Assembly: GCA_001414345.1 (NCBI GenBank)
Contig: LLCB01000462.1
Location: forward strand, 1-33,291
Direction of reading: 5' to 3'
DNA: 33,291 nucleotides
Source of the DNA: Hymenoscyphus infarciens
Taxonomy: Eukaryota > Ascomycota > Leotiomycetes > Helotiales > Helotiaceae
Made by a program: the position numbers and the translations under genes. The notes below the pieces were generated by a model that ran no database searches, was not told where the DNA came from, and worked only from the letters and a program-made list of their open reading frames with translations. How positions within the stretch are numbered: the first letter of the stretch is position 1; the number at the start of each line of letters is the position of its first letter. Below are positions 1 through 11,370 of the stretch, piece by piece.

Positions 1-2544
1 TCTTTGTACTATGCTACGGGCGTACCAAGAAACACTAGTTACTAGGCAGTGCTTTGTTTCGTTTCAAAAACCACCACCACCTAAAAATCCTACAGCTATT
101 ATTACACGAAAACGAAAATTCACAATTTATTTCAAGCAAAGCTACTGGTATCAACGCTTTTATATTTTTCAGGCTTTTAGAGACTCTCGTCCTAACTTGG
201 TCATCCAATTCACCTATTTTGGCTAGACGCGATGTACAGCAGGGGATAAGCGAGTAATACTTCCCTGTGGCGCTGTGGCGGCCCCCTTAAATTAACTCAA
301 ATTTAAACGATAGCTGCGCCGCATAGCTGGGATTTACAGGGGTATTTGAGGCCACCTCAAAGGTGACTGACTCAAAGTTCAAGGCGCTTGCTGCGGCCAA
401 CTAACAACCCAGTTACATGAGGGGTGGCTGGGGGTATCGGGGTCTTTTTCCGAAGCCTGAAAGGAACCCACACAGGTTTTGCCATTCGAATGTTCTGTAC
501 GATCAAAGGTTGTGAAGGATTCCAACGAGGATTTGAATCCTGAAGAGTACAAAATCTCACGTACAAAAAACATGTGGGTGCCGTTTTCTGCATGAGGGAG
601 TCTTCTAGAAGTATTCTGGAAGTATCGAGGCCTGCATATGTGGAGTGCGTTGTCATCGGGTTCCCCGTCCCAGCGGTGATGCTTCTCGCTATTCCAGCTA
701 CGGAACAAGCCCGAACCAACGCGGCGGTATTAGTCCTTTATAGGATTTACAGCACTGTCAGAGTTGGTTTGAATGCTTTCAACGTTGGAACGAAATCCCA
801 GCGAGCTATTTACCTAAAATGGACTTGCGCAGCGATGACACCATCGATGTAACCCCGTTTTGTTTGTTCCGTGTTAGGAGAGGGATATTGATTTGTGATC
901 TTCGATCGATCGATCACCGGCGTCGTTTGAAAAGGATAGATAAACTTCGAACTGATGGCGACGGCGATGCCGTAGGAACTGCAAATTTTTCATTGTCAAT
1001 GCCGTTCTGCTTTTTGAATTAAAGGATTGAGGCATTTCATTCTGGTTAGAGCTTAGTGTTGGTTTTCACTTGTACGCTCTCTCCTCTGGTTGATTCTCTA
1101 CTTCTGAATTTTTATTGGGCTCGTTGCACAAGGTATCTTGTTTTTCTCATTCCCGTGCGATAATTGTTACAAGATATGACGAAAGTTAGGTTTAAGTGAA
1201 GAAGTTAAAAAGTTTAAGCTAACTCCAAAGCAGCTATACCGGGAACCATTAAGTAGGGCCATCTTCCCAAAAAGCCACTCACCACTTCTTCGATTAGGTA
1301 GTGCCGATCAAGTTTCGAAAAGGTCAAAACATCCTTAATAATGTGATGAAGGAAATAGGGGTGCATTGAAAGTCCTCCCCTTGTAACTGGCTCTTGAATT
1401 GGACCACCTTCGAAAGATCTCGTACTTCGTAAGTACGGAGAAAGAACCGGTGGATGGTATCAAGAGGAAGTATGATGAGCTAATGATACCAAGGAGGCTT
1501 CCGGGAAGTAACAGAAGTGAGCATTCTATCATTACTTGAGTCTATCTCAAATAATTCCAAGTATTATCCGAGGGATCTTAGCAAGGAACCGAGTTGCTAA
1601 TTCTTCTAGATCTTCTTGGACAATTTTTTTTTAATTATCTTAAACTGTTTTGTAGATGTTCGCAGAGCAATGCCCACTTCTTTTACTTTTGGTTTCCACT
1701 GTGAGTTTCTTAATGGTCTCTCTCACTTATAACCTTTCCTCGTCTCTGTTGATGTTTCCGAAGTTTCCGTAGAGTTCATCTGCTATGAGTATTCCTTCGA
1801 AACTTATCTTGAGTACAAGGACCTTTCAAGGGCTTCCATGGTTAACCAGGCGCCTCATATGCACAAGCAAAGCCAGTCGTGGAAAGGGCCCAGAAAAAAA
1901 AGGCAATTCTTCTTTGAAGACCTGGGCTATTCTTGGATATTCTATTGCCCAAAGGAAGTTCATGTTTGAACAAACTTGGGAGTAGTTCGATGCGCATTCT
2001 CGACGTGTTTAGAATCGCCAAGCTGCACTCGGTTGTCCTTCATTGATTGGTTCTTGTCACCTATTCTCTTCAAGAATCAGTTTCCTTGCAATATCACCTC
2101 TTCCACCTCTCACTCCTCTATTCACTTTAGGTAATAACAAGCACGAACATACTATACAGCACAAAAAGCGTTGTTTATTTTCTTATCCATTACGAAAGTA
2201 GCTGTATATAAACCCTAGAATTATCTCAGGAACATAAAAGGTTTTAGAAATAGTTTCATTCCATACAAGTGGGTAGGAAATCAACCCCACAATTCGCCGA
2301 CCTAACTTTCAAACTACCGAAAAATATTTAGACCTATGCCATTCGCTGTCTTAAACCGCAAAAGATACAACATAAACTTCGACAACTCTCACCCCTAGGG
2401 GGGACTACATCCTCCATACAAATAGTTACATCTTGCAGGTGATCCGATTATGGTAACTCCACTATCTCTACTTTTTATCAACCACGAAGCACACAACCAA
2501 AAAGAAAACTAATTCGTATCACCCGTAGACATATCAGCAGGATT
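1..2544. other. Non-repetitive stretch without a recognisable gene
   Basis: Base composition is ordinary here, with normal CA and TG content, unlike the AT-rich block to the right. Open frames are all short (about 115 codons or fewer), overlap one another on both strands and carry no motif I recognise. A plus-strand frame near 1732-2132 is open for about 130 codons with a single TGA at about 1967, but it has no start context and no recognised domain. I see no tRNA, rRNA or repeat array. Confidence 0.5.
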
Positions 2545-2943
2545 CTATGAATGTCCCAAATCCAAATCCGACTGAGCCAAAAACGCTTGCATAGTAGGCT
2601 CCAAAAATCCCATCTCCGTAGCAAAGCCCCCAGAAGGATTCCACAGAAAGAAGGCAATGTCAGTTTCCGGTACCGTGGGAGCATACCCACTTCCACCATT
2701 TCCAGACTTTTAAACAACCTCCGTCTAGCTGTTGATTTCAGTCGATAAATAGTTTATGCCTTAGAGTTGAGATTGTCTCTTCTCCAAGAAATTATCAGGA
2801 TCGTATTTGACTCCATCGAGGTTTTAAGAGAATGCCGTGGCTACAAAGTTTCCATTGTCCCTCATAGAATGGGGGACTTAAATAGCAGTCTCAAACGATT
2901 CCATATCGTTATTTGTGTTATCTGTGGATCTAAGACCAGACAT
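2545..2943 (-). pseudogene. Small gene inactivated by five Gln-compatible stop codons
   Basis: Reading the minus strand from an ATG at 2943 (context CCATGTC) to a TAG at 2547-2545 gives one frame of 133 codons with five internal stops, at codons 22, 40, 61, 73 and 78. They are TAA, TAA, TAA, TAG and TAA, so each is one C-to-T change from CAA or CAG. Between the stops the sequence looks protein-like: KYDPDNFLEK at codons 46-55, FFLWNPSGGFATEMGF at 98-113 and FLAQSDLDLG at 121-130, with codon use unlike random DNA. A TATA-like TTTATAAA lies about 70 bases upstream. I do not recognise the family. The pattern suggests RIP spreading from, or an older episode beside, the repeat block that starts about 300 bases away. 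The alternative, several short introns removing the stops, is less economical because the frame is continuous throughout. Confidence 0.5.
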
Positions 2944-3416
2944 GGCTAGAACAAGAGTTGAAGAGAATAGATATTAGGCTGAAAAGTAGCCAAAGGTAGG
3001 CAAAGTCCCATTTATAAATTCATGCAAGCTGATAGTGTAGGAGTGTTGGGCAGCATGTATGCATGCGTCTGAGAGTGTTTATGCCTCTTAGGAGATCTGT
3101 TCCGGGGTACTTGGCTCGGTAGTGTTTCGTTCTTTGTTTCGTTGGGTGAGAATGTGAAGGAGAGTTGGGCGGGTACCGAGGATAACAACCTGATGAAGTA
3201 GTGACTGGTCATTCGCAATGAATCCCGAGAACCTACCTGGTTGAATAGAAGGTGTAAGTTGAGAAGGTGTTAATAATAGAAAAGTAAAGAGCTTACTACT
3301 TATCTAAGTATAAATAGAAATAATAAGGCTTAAAGCTTTCTTCTTTATAAGAAGAGTACTAAACTAGGTTATACTATAGTATATATATATAAGTAGTAGA
3401 GAGATAGTAGAGTATC

Positions 3417-3850
3417 TATAACGGCACGAAATACATACTACTATAGAAGAGGCATATAGAAGTGCGTTCAGCAGAATAACATACGTAGATACTAGGCTCT
3501 GATATAGAAGAAAAGGAAAAACTATCCCTCTTCTATACTAAATATAAGCATCTAGATATATAGGAGGTCGGAAACTACTAAGGTCTAATAATAATAATAA
3601 CCGAGTCCTGCCTAATATAGCGAATACTAAATAATAAGAGCTGAAAAGCTAAATATATAATATCTAAACCTTAATCCTTTTTATATATAAATATTAGATA
3701 TTAATACCTTCGGTACTATTAGTTATATAAGTTTCAGTTATTTATAATCTCGGCCTAGAGGTATTAGTAGTAGCCTAGAGGTATTAGTAGTAGCCTAGAG
3801 GTATTAGCAGTTTCACGAATACTAGTAATTCAGAATAGCGTACTATTATA
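3417..3850 (-). mobile_element. Solo LTR of family B (434 bp), target duplication GTATC
   Basis: On the minus strand this begins TATAATAGTACGC and ends CGTGCCGTTATA. These are RIP forms of a TG...CA LTR whose ends are inferred to be 12-bp inverted repeats, TGTAACGGCACG and CGTGCCGTTACA. A perfect 5-base duplication, GTATC, flanks it at 3412-3416 and 3851-3855, so it is one complete insertion reduced to a single LTR by recombination. Much of its length matches, in reverse orientation, LTR copies at 25394-25763 and 26221-26717, including a conserved pyrimidine-rich stretch next to TAGAAGAGGGATAG. It keeps several CA/TG dinucleotides, so it is less mutated than its surroundings. Confidence 0.9.
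3753..3810. repeat. Three tandem 20-bp units inside the solo LTR
   Basis: The unit GCCTAGAGGTATTAGTAGTA is present twice exactly and a third time with its end altered (GCAG). The other LTR copies carry a single or diverged version, so the expansion is specific to this copy. Confidence 0.85.
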
Positions 3851-3855
3851 GTATC

Positions 3856-4519
3856 TAGTACTATTTTACTAGAATATTCTATAAGAAAGAGATATACTTA
3901 TAAGAGCTCTTAGAAAGTAGATTAAGAACCTTTAAGAGCTAAGAGAAGTACTAGTAGATAAGAAGCTAGTAGTCTAGTACTAAAAAGTAACTACTTAGCT
4001 ACTTAGGCTTAAGAGACTTTAGAAGTATAGACTAGTACTAGAATTACTAGAGAAGAAAGAAGAGAAGAATAAGAAGGAGATAAGAGAGAAAGAGAAAGAA
4101 GAAGAGAGAGCTAAGATATACTAAAGAGTAAAGCTTTAGCTCTAATAGTTCTAATAAAAGAAGTATATAAGATAGTACTATATCTTCCTCTACTTCTTAT
4201 ACTACTAATATATACTTTAGTAGTTAAGTATATTAATCTACTTCTAACTATCTTACTAAGTTAAAGAGAAGAGCTCTAAATAGATAATAGTAGGAATTAA
4301 AGAAAAGAGAATTATATACTTAAGAGAAAACTTAAGAGATAAAGAAGAATAAGCTAAAAGGCTCTATAAACTAGAATAGAAGATATACTATTTACTTCTA
4401 GAGCTTAGTCTATAGCTTACGTAGTATAAGAATAATAATAATAATATATATAAAACGAGAACTAGATTAGAGTTTATATCGTATATTACTATTAATAACT
4501 AGACGAAACTTTTTAGTAT
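3856..4519 (+). pseudogene. Left part of a RIP-damaged ORF split by element A (product unknown)
   Basis: In the frame starting at 3855 the plus strand reads as protein-like sequence in which nearly all stops are TAA/TAG, expected from Gln or Trp codons after RIP. The middle (about 4035-4130) is very rich in Lys, Glu and Arg (for example KKEEKNKKEIREKEKEEERA), suggesting a coiled coil. Upstream, the frame also continues across the solo LTR when the LTR and one target repeat are removed (3410-3416 joins to 3856). Downstream it stops at the element A insertion and resumes at 18958. I do not recognise the product; it could be a host gene or an older transposon protein. Confidence 0.45.
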
Positions 4520-4703
4520 TATAGTATAAGAGATAGATCACAGATCAGGAGCTTATAGCTAGGCCTGATAAAATACGTAAAAGTAATCTCTTATATAGTA
4601 TAGTAATAAACGTTTAAAGAGAGAAGAGGAGAGTATAAAGCACTTGTAACTATCTACACCTATAGGTCCGTTACTAGTATAGTTACGTATTCTTCTTATA
4701 ATA
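4520..4703 (-). repeat. Element A 3' LTR (184 bp)
   Basis: On the plus strand it starts TATAGTATAAGAG and ends CTTATAATA; the partner LTR ends CTCGTAACA. It aligns to 18769-18952 without gaps, with about 22 differences, all of them C/T or G/A transitions. The stop codon of the third ORF lies inside it at 4685-4683, written TAA here and TGA at the matching place in the other LTR. Confidence 0.93.
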
Positions 4704-5639
4704 TACCTCTCTTAAAAAAGCGTCTTCTTTTAAAGTTATAAAAAAAGAGATACTAATTATAAGTTTATTTTAGGCCTTATTTAGCTCCTCGTTCTTCGAC
4801 TTCTCTATAGTATCTTCTAATCTATCCTTATTCTTCTTTACCTCGTTCTCTCCTTCTTTATCCTCTAATTTGTTAAAAAATCTATTATTAAAGCCTAGTA
4901 TCTTAGCTATTATTATTCTATTATAAATATTAATTCTATAGTATAAAATAGCTAATTATTACTTCTTAGCTTCTATCTCTTAAGCCTTTAATTAATCTAT
5001 ATTAGTTATAATTAGTTATATAACCTTATAGTAGATACTATTTACTTAAATCTATAAGATATAGTTAGTAGTATATAAATCGTAACCGCTATCCTAGATA
5101 ACCTAAAAAGTAGTAAGAGCATTAGCTATATAAATAATAAGATCTAGTTATTTTAAAGTAATCTTTAACTTAATTAGTATATCTATAAGTAAATAAAGGA
5201 AAAATATAAGAGTATTTATAGTAAAATCGCTCTTAATAAGCTCTATCTTAGCGCCTTTAAGAGTAGCTCTATATATCTTACTTATAAGCCTCTTTACTAG
5301 TATATTAATAAGTTCCTCTTTAAAGAATAGATATTTAATACTATATTAAATCTATAAGGCTAGGATAATTAATTACACTCTATAGTATAACTTGTTTCTA
5401 CTAACGTTAGTTATAATATACTTATTAAGAAACTAGGTATAGTATAAGTCCTTTTAGAGAATATCTAGCTTATTTATAAAGTTAAAGTATATAATATATA
5501 GCTTAAAGACTTATTTACTAGAGGCATTAGGTATATAAGGGACTAGAGCCTTAACTTAAGAAGAAGTAGATTTAGTAGTTAGTATAAGAGCTTTTAGCTA
5601 AGAGGTATTAACATCTAAGCTAGGTTTAGGCTTAGGATT

Positions 5640-5747
5640 TTCAATCTCTACTTCCTAATTCTTAATCTCTATATTCTAATTCTTAATCTCTATATTCTAG
5701 ATCTTAATCTCTATATCCTAAGTCTTGATCTCTATATTCTATCTAAA
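5640..5747. repeat. Five 21-bp tandem units in the third ORF
   Basis: AATCTCT recurs at 5643, 5664, 5685 and 5706, with GATCTCT at 5727, each exactly 21 bases apart. On the coding (minus) strand each unit gives seven residues of the type QNIEIKN or QDIEIKI, in frame, with the Gln codons mutated to TAG in most units. Confidence 0.9.
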
Positions 5748-8700
5748 AGCGATATTAGAATCTAATAACTTATTATTCTCTTAAAGAATAATAGCTAAAG
5801 TAGTAATAGTTAGATTTATTTAAGAGTCTTAATTAATACTATAAAGTCTCTAAAAGGTATAATTACTTAGTTTACTAAATATTTCTAAGATCTATAATTT
5901 AATTATCTTTTCCTTACTATCTAAAAGCAGCTTCTATTTCTAGTCTATAGTATAGGTCTAATTATTAATCTTAAAAGCAATCTTATTTCTTAAGACTAGT
6001 AGTATAATTACTATATTTTAAAGAATAGTAAGAACTAAGTATATAATAAATTACTTAGAATTTAGCTTAATAAATCTTATTAGTAGTAGTCTTTAGCTTA
6101 AATTACTAATAATTACGTCGCTCTTTATAAGTACTATATCTATTTATATCTATAAGTATTTATATACTTCTATAAGAGCTAGTAGAATTTTAAACTATAG
6201 TAGAGGCTTACTTATTATTACTAAGGCGTCTTAATTATTATCTACTATTATAGCTAGCTCTTCTTCGTTATTAAGAAGAAGAACATAGTCGCGATTGCTA
6301 AGCTATATACTAAGCATACGTTATATTACCTTTCTAGCCTTACTATAGACTATTCTATAACTCTTTCTAACATAATCCTCTAAACTATAAGTAGTATATT
6401 TAACTATATTTACATATATTAACTTATAATAGTCGAATTCCTTATACTTTATATATTATATATATAAGTATTCTTAAAAGGTATACTCGTAGTTATATTA
6501 CTTATAGCTGTCTAGCTTCTTTATAATAATATAATATACTAATCTATAGCACTTATATATTTAGCTAAATATATTAGTACTATTATCTTTCTTATTCTTA
6601 ATCTATAACTAATATAATTATAAAGGTTATATTTTAAGGTCTTATTATTTATATAAGCAGCTTAAAGATAGCTATATTAACTATATCTACTATAGTTCTT
6701 AACATTTACTATCTAAGTATTAGTAATATATCTATAATCTTTTATATAATACTATAATTAGTAGATATAACTAATATTAGAGTATTATATCATCTATATA
6801 TTATCTTAGAAAACGTTATAGCTATATAACTTTAGTTTAAGAATATAGTCTAAGACAAGTACTATAAGTAAGTAAACGTATTAGATAATCGATACTAATA
6901 TATACTTTACATTGTTATACTATTTAGAGATTTTTATACTAGCTAGAATACTAAGTATTAAAGTATTAAATATTATACTTTAAGTAACTTTAGTAATATA
7001 TAAGATATAAGCTAGGTTATTTAGATATTTAAGGTTAATAATCATAGCTTTAACTTCTACTTTATAATAGTAGATATAAGTAGTCTTAAAGTACTCGATC
7101 TTATACTACTTAAGCTTTTATTTAATATATTATATCTACTTATTATTAATATTAATATAGTTCTTATTAAAGATAGAAGTACTTTTAGCTTTAATATTAG
7201 AAGTATTACCTTATACTTATATTATAATAAATTAAGTATTAAGATTAAAACTTTCCTTATTAACCTCTTTTATTATATAATTACCTAGAAGTAAGCTATA
7301 ATAGGTAGTAGCGTTAATTATTTTACTATAGTAGTATTCTCTATTAACAAATTTCTAAATAATACTATTATATATTTAGCTTTAATAGTTTAAGTATATA
7401 AGATAATACTTACTATACTTATAACACTCTAGAATAGTATTATTAAGATACTTTATACTAGGATTCTAAGCTTCCTTGTCTATCTTTAAGACTAAATAAT
7501 AACATATCTATTTAATATTACTATTTATACTATATATCTTAAACTTAAGACTAGTAGCTAAGGCAATTATAATAGTTAGATTTATTATACTAGCCTCGTT
7601 TATACTAAATCTAAATAATTTACTTATCTATTCTTAAGCTCTTAATTATAAGACAATTACTAGTATAGTTATAATAACATCTACTCTTATAATAACTTTC
7701 TATATAGCCTTATTAAGAGTATCTATATAAGCTAAAAGCCTTAAGTCTAAGTTATTAGAGTTATAAAGGACTTCTTAAGTATATGTTTCAAAGACTTAGA
7801 ATTCTATAACCTCTTTAACTAATCTACTAATTAGATTAAAGATATACTTCTAAAAGTTAAACTTCTATATATATACTAGATATCTCTAATCTCTTACCTT
7901 CTTATTTGTCTTAACTTTCTAAATAGCTTTATAGATAAGATATTTAACAAAACTATATAATAGAGCTAATATATCTTTAATATAAGACTTAAAATCCTCT
8001 AATATATAGTAATTAAGAAGCTTGTTCTTTTCTACTAATAAACTACTAATGTAAATAATTATCTTCTTAATACTAAGTAATAAGAAGATCTTATCTATTT
8101 TTTTAGTAAGATTATCTACTCTCTTATTTATAAGATATATAAGAAGGACTTAGTTCTTTATACTATTAGAATTATAATAACCTAATATAAAAAGAGTTTC
8201 TATCTAATCTATCTTATAAGATATTATATAGCCTTAGATACTAATAAATAGTATATATAGCTCTTATAACTTCTTATACTTAATCTAATAGTTAGAATTA
8301 AACTTTATAATTACCTTTTAAATAAATTTATCTAAGAAAGGCTTACTATAATACTTAGTAAAAAAGTCTATAGTTTCCTAAGGAATTAGAGAGTTAAAGT
8401 TTATAAATAGCTTTATATAGTATATAGAGGCGTAGAATAGCTTATTCTCTTTTACTAATACTCTTCTATTATTAAGACTTTAAATAATATTATTTTAGAA
8501 TTATATTAAAATCTTAGAAGTAATCTTAATCTTATATATAGGTTTTATCTTATTAAAGGTGTTTATAAAATAAATAAGAAGTATATTAATAATATTTAAT
8601 ATTAGAATATTAAGATAAGTAGTAACTTATTTACTATTAGAGCCTTATTATAGTAGATTCTTTCTAGTATATAAAGTAATTAAGATTATACTTAAAAAGA

Positions 8701-10044
8701 ATAGTATATTAATAATAATTCTTATAATAGTAGCTTATTACTCTTCTATCTACTATTCTAGTAAGTTCTTTATCTTAGTCTTTTCCTTTTTATTACTTTT
8801 AATAATTATCTTATTACTATTTATACTAAAGATCTATTCTCTAATATTATTATTAGATTTATCTTTATTATCTAAGATATCTTTACTAAAATAATACTTA
8901 TTCTTAGTATTAGATCTCTTATATTTAATATATAATATAGCTTTAAGATTAAGAAATTAGACTTTAATATAATCGCCTTTTTTAGGATTCTTATAAATAT
9001 AGCGCTATATATTAATAGTAGCGATCTAAGCCTTATCTCTATTATAATTATATTATAATAGCTTTCTACTTAAGCTAAGAATATAGGAAATAGTTATAGT
9101 AAATTCATTTAATTACTAATCTATAGCTTCTCTAGCTATAATCTTGAACTTATTATAAACAGTATAGACTAAAAGTATATATATATACTTATAATTATAA
9201 AATATAAGGATATAATATAAGTATTTACCTATAACTCTTAATAGTATCTGTTCTAGAATTTAGAATAGATTACCTATATCTAATTAGCTAGAAATAAGCA
9301 TGTTTTTAATCTAGAAGTTATTAGAGTTCTTTTTCTTATTAGCTTTGATTTTAGTACTAATAAGAGAAAGGTTGCTATAGTAATTGTTAATAATAAATAT
9401 AAATTTAAAGATACTCTTTTCTATCTAAGTAGTCTTAACTTTATTAATAAATTATTATATTATCTAATTATAGTTTAAATTAACTATAAAAGGGATATTA
9501 GTACTAGTAATATTAATTATATCTACTTTAATATTAATAATAATAATCTTTATACCTTCTAGCTTTCTAAAGTCTAACTTTAGAAAGGCGGCTAGTAAGC
9601 TATATTTATTAAGGTTCTAATATATAAAGTCTTTAATAGTATAAGCTCTCTAATTAAGGTAAGTCTTAAAGTAAGTATAGTTAGAGGTATTAAATCTCTC
9701 TTTATAAGAGACGTCTTTATTATCTTATATTTACTTACTATTAAGAGTAAGCTCTATATTAAAGTAGATATAAGGTTCTAAGTACTAGAAATAAAGTCGC
9801 TTTAAAAGGGCTAGGATACTATTGTTACTAGATAACTTAACTTAGTTAAGAAGATAGTATAGCTTACTATTTATAGCGAATATAGTCTCGAATTTAGCTT
9901 CTATCTCTACGACTTTAGAAATCTTCTATTATTCTTTAAATAGAATATATTCTAGTTAGATAAATCTTAACTTTTTACTCTTTTATTTATTATAAGTAGT
10001 AACTATTTCGTTCTTAGGTTTAGAATTTCTACTAATAGCTTTAG

Positions 10045-10300
10045 CGTTCTAACTACTAGTAATAGTAGTAGGTCTATTACTAGTAGAGTCTTAACTGTTA
10101 ATAGTAGTAGTAGGTTCCTTTATATTATTACTAGTAGAGTCTTAACCGCTAGTAGTAGTGGTAAGCTCTTTCGTATTATCGTTAATAGAGCCTTAACCGC
10201 TAGTAGTAGTAGTAGGTTCCTTTATATTATCGCTAGTAGAGTCTCAATCGTTAGTAGTAGTAGTAGGCTCTTTTATATTATCGTTAGTAAAGTTTTAACC
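10045..10300. repeat. 51-bp tandem repeat array in the third ORF
   Basis: The junction sequence TTAAC, or a variant, recurs at 10091, 10142, 10193, 10244 and 10295, exactly 51 bases apart, with a shorter unit of about 45 bases before it. Because 51 is 17 codons, the array is a 17-residue protein repeat on the minus strand (DST-S-N-IKEPTTTT type). Frame retention of the unit length supports past selection for protein coding. Confidence 0.92.
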
Positions 10301-11285
10301 TTTAATAGTAATAGAGAGTACCTTTAATATATAGCTAGCTCTAATAATAGCTCCTTTATTAGACTAGATTATAGTAGTAGACTTATTAGCAGCTAGAGTA
10401 AATTCGTATTCGCTATTATTAAGTTTATAAATAGGTAGAGAGATAATAGTACCTAACTTATTATACTAAGTTATTATAGTAACTATATTATAGCTAGTAT
10501 TATAAGTATAGGCTTTACTATTAATTAAGATACTAGTAGTAGTGTTTATTATAATTCATTATTCTAGAAATAGTATTATATTACTAAGAGTAGAAAGGTT
10601 ATTATTACTAACTATAAAGGTCTTAACTTTACTTTTAAAGTTGTTATTAGGACTAAGTACGCTAGAGAGTATGTCTTTAAGGAGTTAGTAGTTACTTATT
10701 ATAGTAGAGTAAGCTATAAAGTCGATCTTATAGTAGACCTAGTTTAAGTTGTTTATAAAGACCTACTTAGTAAAGTAATTACCTACTATATTAATAATAG
10801 AAGGTCGATCTAAGAGTATATTAGAAGTATAATTACTAATTAAGGTGTTTAAGGTTCTATAGATTAATAGATTAAAAGGAATATAATATAAAAGAGTTAG
10901 ATATATTTATATTAAAAAGTTAAATTTATTATAGTATAAGGTTAATAAGATAATAAATTCTTTAGTAGAGTATAATAATATTAAAGCTAAAAATTAGACA
11001 CTAACTAATCAGTGTCGTATAAATTTAACGTTACTACTAGATAGTAAAGGTAAATTTCTAATAAATAATTAAAATTAATATAATATATAAAATTTAAGTA
11101 ATTATAACTTATAAGAATAAATAAATAAATAAGAGAGCACCTGCTTCTTTAAAGAAGGCTTATAAGCCTTTTACTAGGAATAGTTATAGATACTATAAAT
11201 ATAGATACTTATAGATCTTACTAGTTTACTCTTCTTAAGAGGTATAACTAGTACTAAAACGTAATTTAACGTCTTTTTAAACGTT

Positions 11286-11370
11286 ACTCTATTATAAGAA
11301 GGCTTTACTCTATTATAAGAAGGCTTTTACTCTAATATAAGAAGGCTTTACTCTATTATAAGGAGGCTTT
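11286..11370. repeat. Four 21-22-bp tandem units at the end of element A Pol
   Basis: Units start at 11286, 11307, 11329 and 11350 with the consensus ACTCTATTATAAGAAGGCTTT; the second has an extra T. On the minus strand the first units read in the Pol frame as short SKAFL/SKASL repeats just after the chromodomain, so they may be the Pol C-terminus or the spacer before the third ORF. Confidence 0.85.

Larger units (their letters stand above)
4683..10981 (-). pseudogene. Giant third ORF of element A (about 2,100 codons, unknown function)
   Basis: Downstream of Pol, the minus strand keeps one reading frame (codon starts at positions of remainder 1 modulo 3) from about 10981 to about 6540, then continues in the next frame (remainder 2) to 4683. 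One single-base indel near 6540, in a TTA-rich run, explains the change. In the stretches I translated, the stops inside are nearly all TAA/TAG, as expected from Gln and Trp codons after RIP. Visible features are a block of 17-residue Thr/Ser/Asp-rich repeats (core DNIKEPTTTTSG) at about codons 223-315, a 7-residue repeat (QNIEIKN type) at about codons 1745-1780 that could form a coiled coil, and a charged, Glu/Lys/Asp-rich C-terminus. The start is uncertain because RIP turns ATG into ATA. I found no RT, integrase or protease motif, so it is not a second Pol. It could be an additional or env-like ORF or a captured host gene. Confidence 0.7.

Noticed and set aside
530..560. tRNA-like T-arm (GGATTCAAATCC on the minus strand)
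   Set aside because: I could not fold acceptor, D and anticodon arms around it, so a B-box-like match alone is not a tRNA.
372..719. Overlapping minus-strand frames of about 110 codons
   Set aside because: Two frames overlap almost entirely, neither has a recognisable domain, and a plus-strand frame covers part of the same DNA; coding cannot be supported.
1732..2132. Plus-strand frame with one TGA, protein-like in parts
   Set aside because: No start context, no splice evidence and no recognised motif; too weak to list as a gene.
4704..11280. A second complete retrotransposon nested at the left of element A
   Set aside because: I found no second LTR pair, target duplication or RT motif there; the frame is on the same strand and its stop lies in element A's own LTR.
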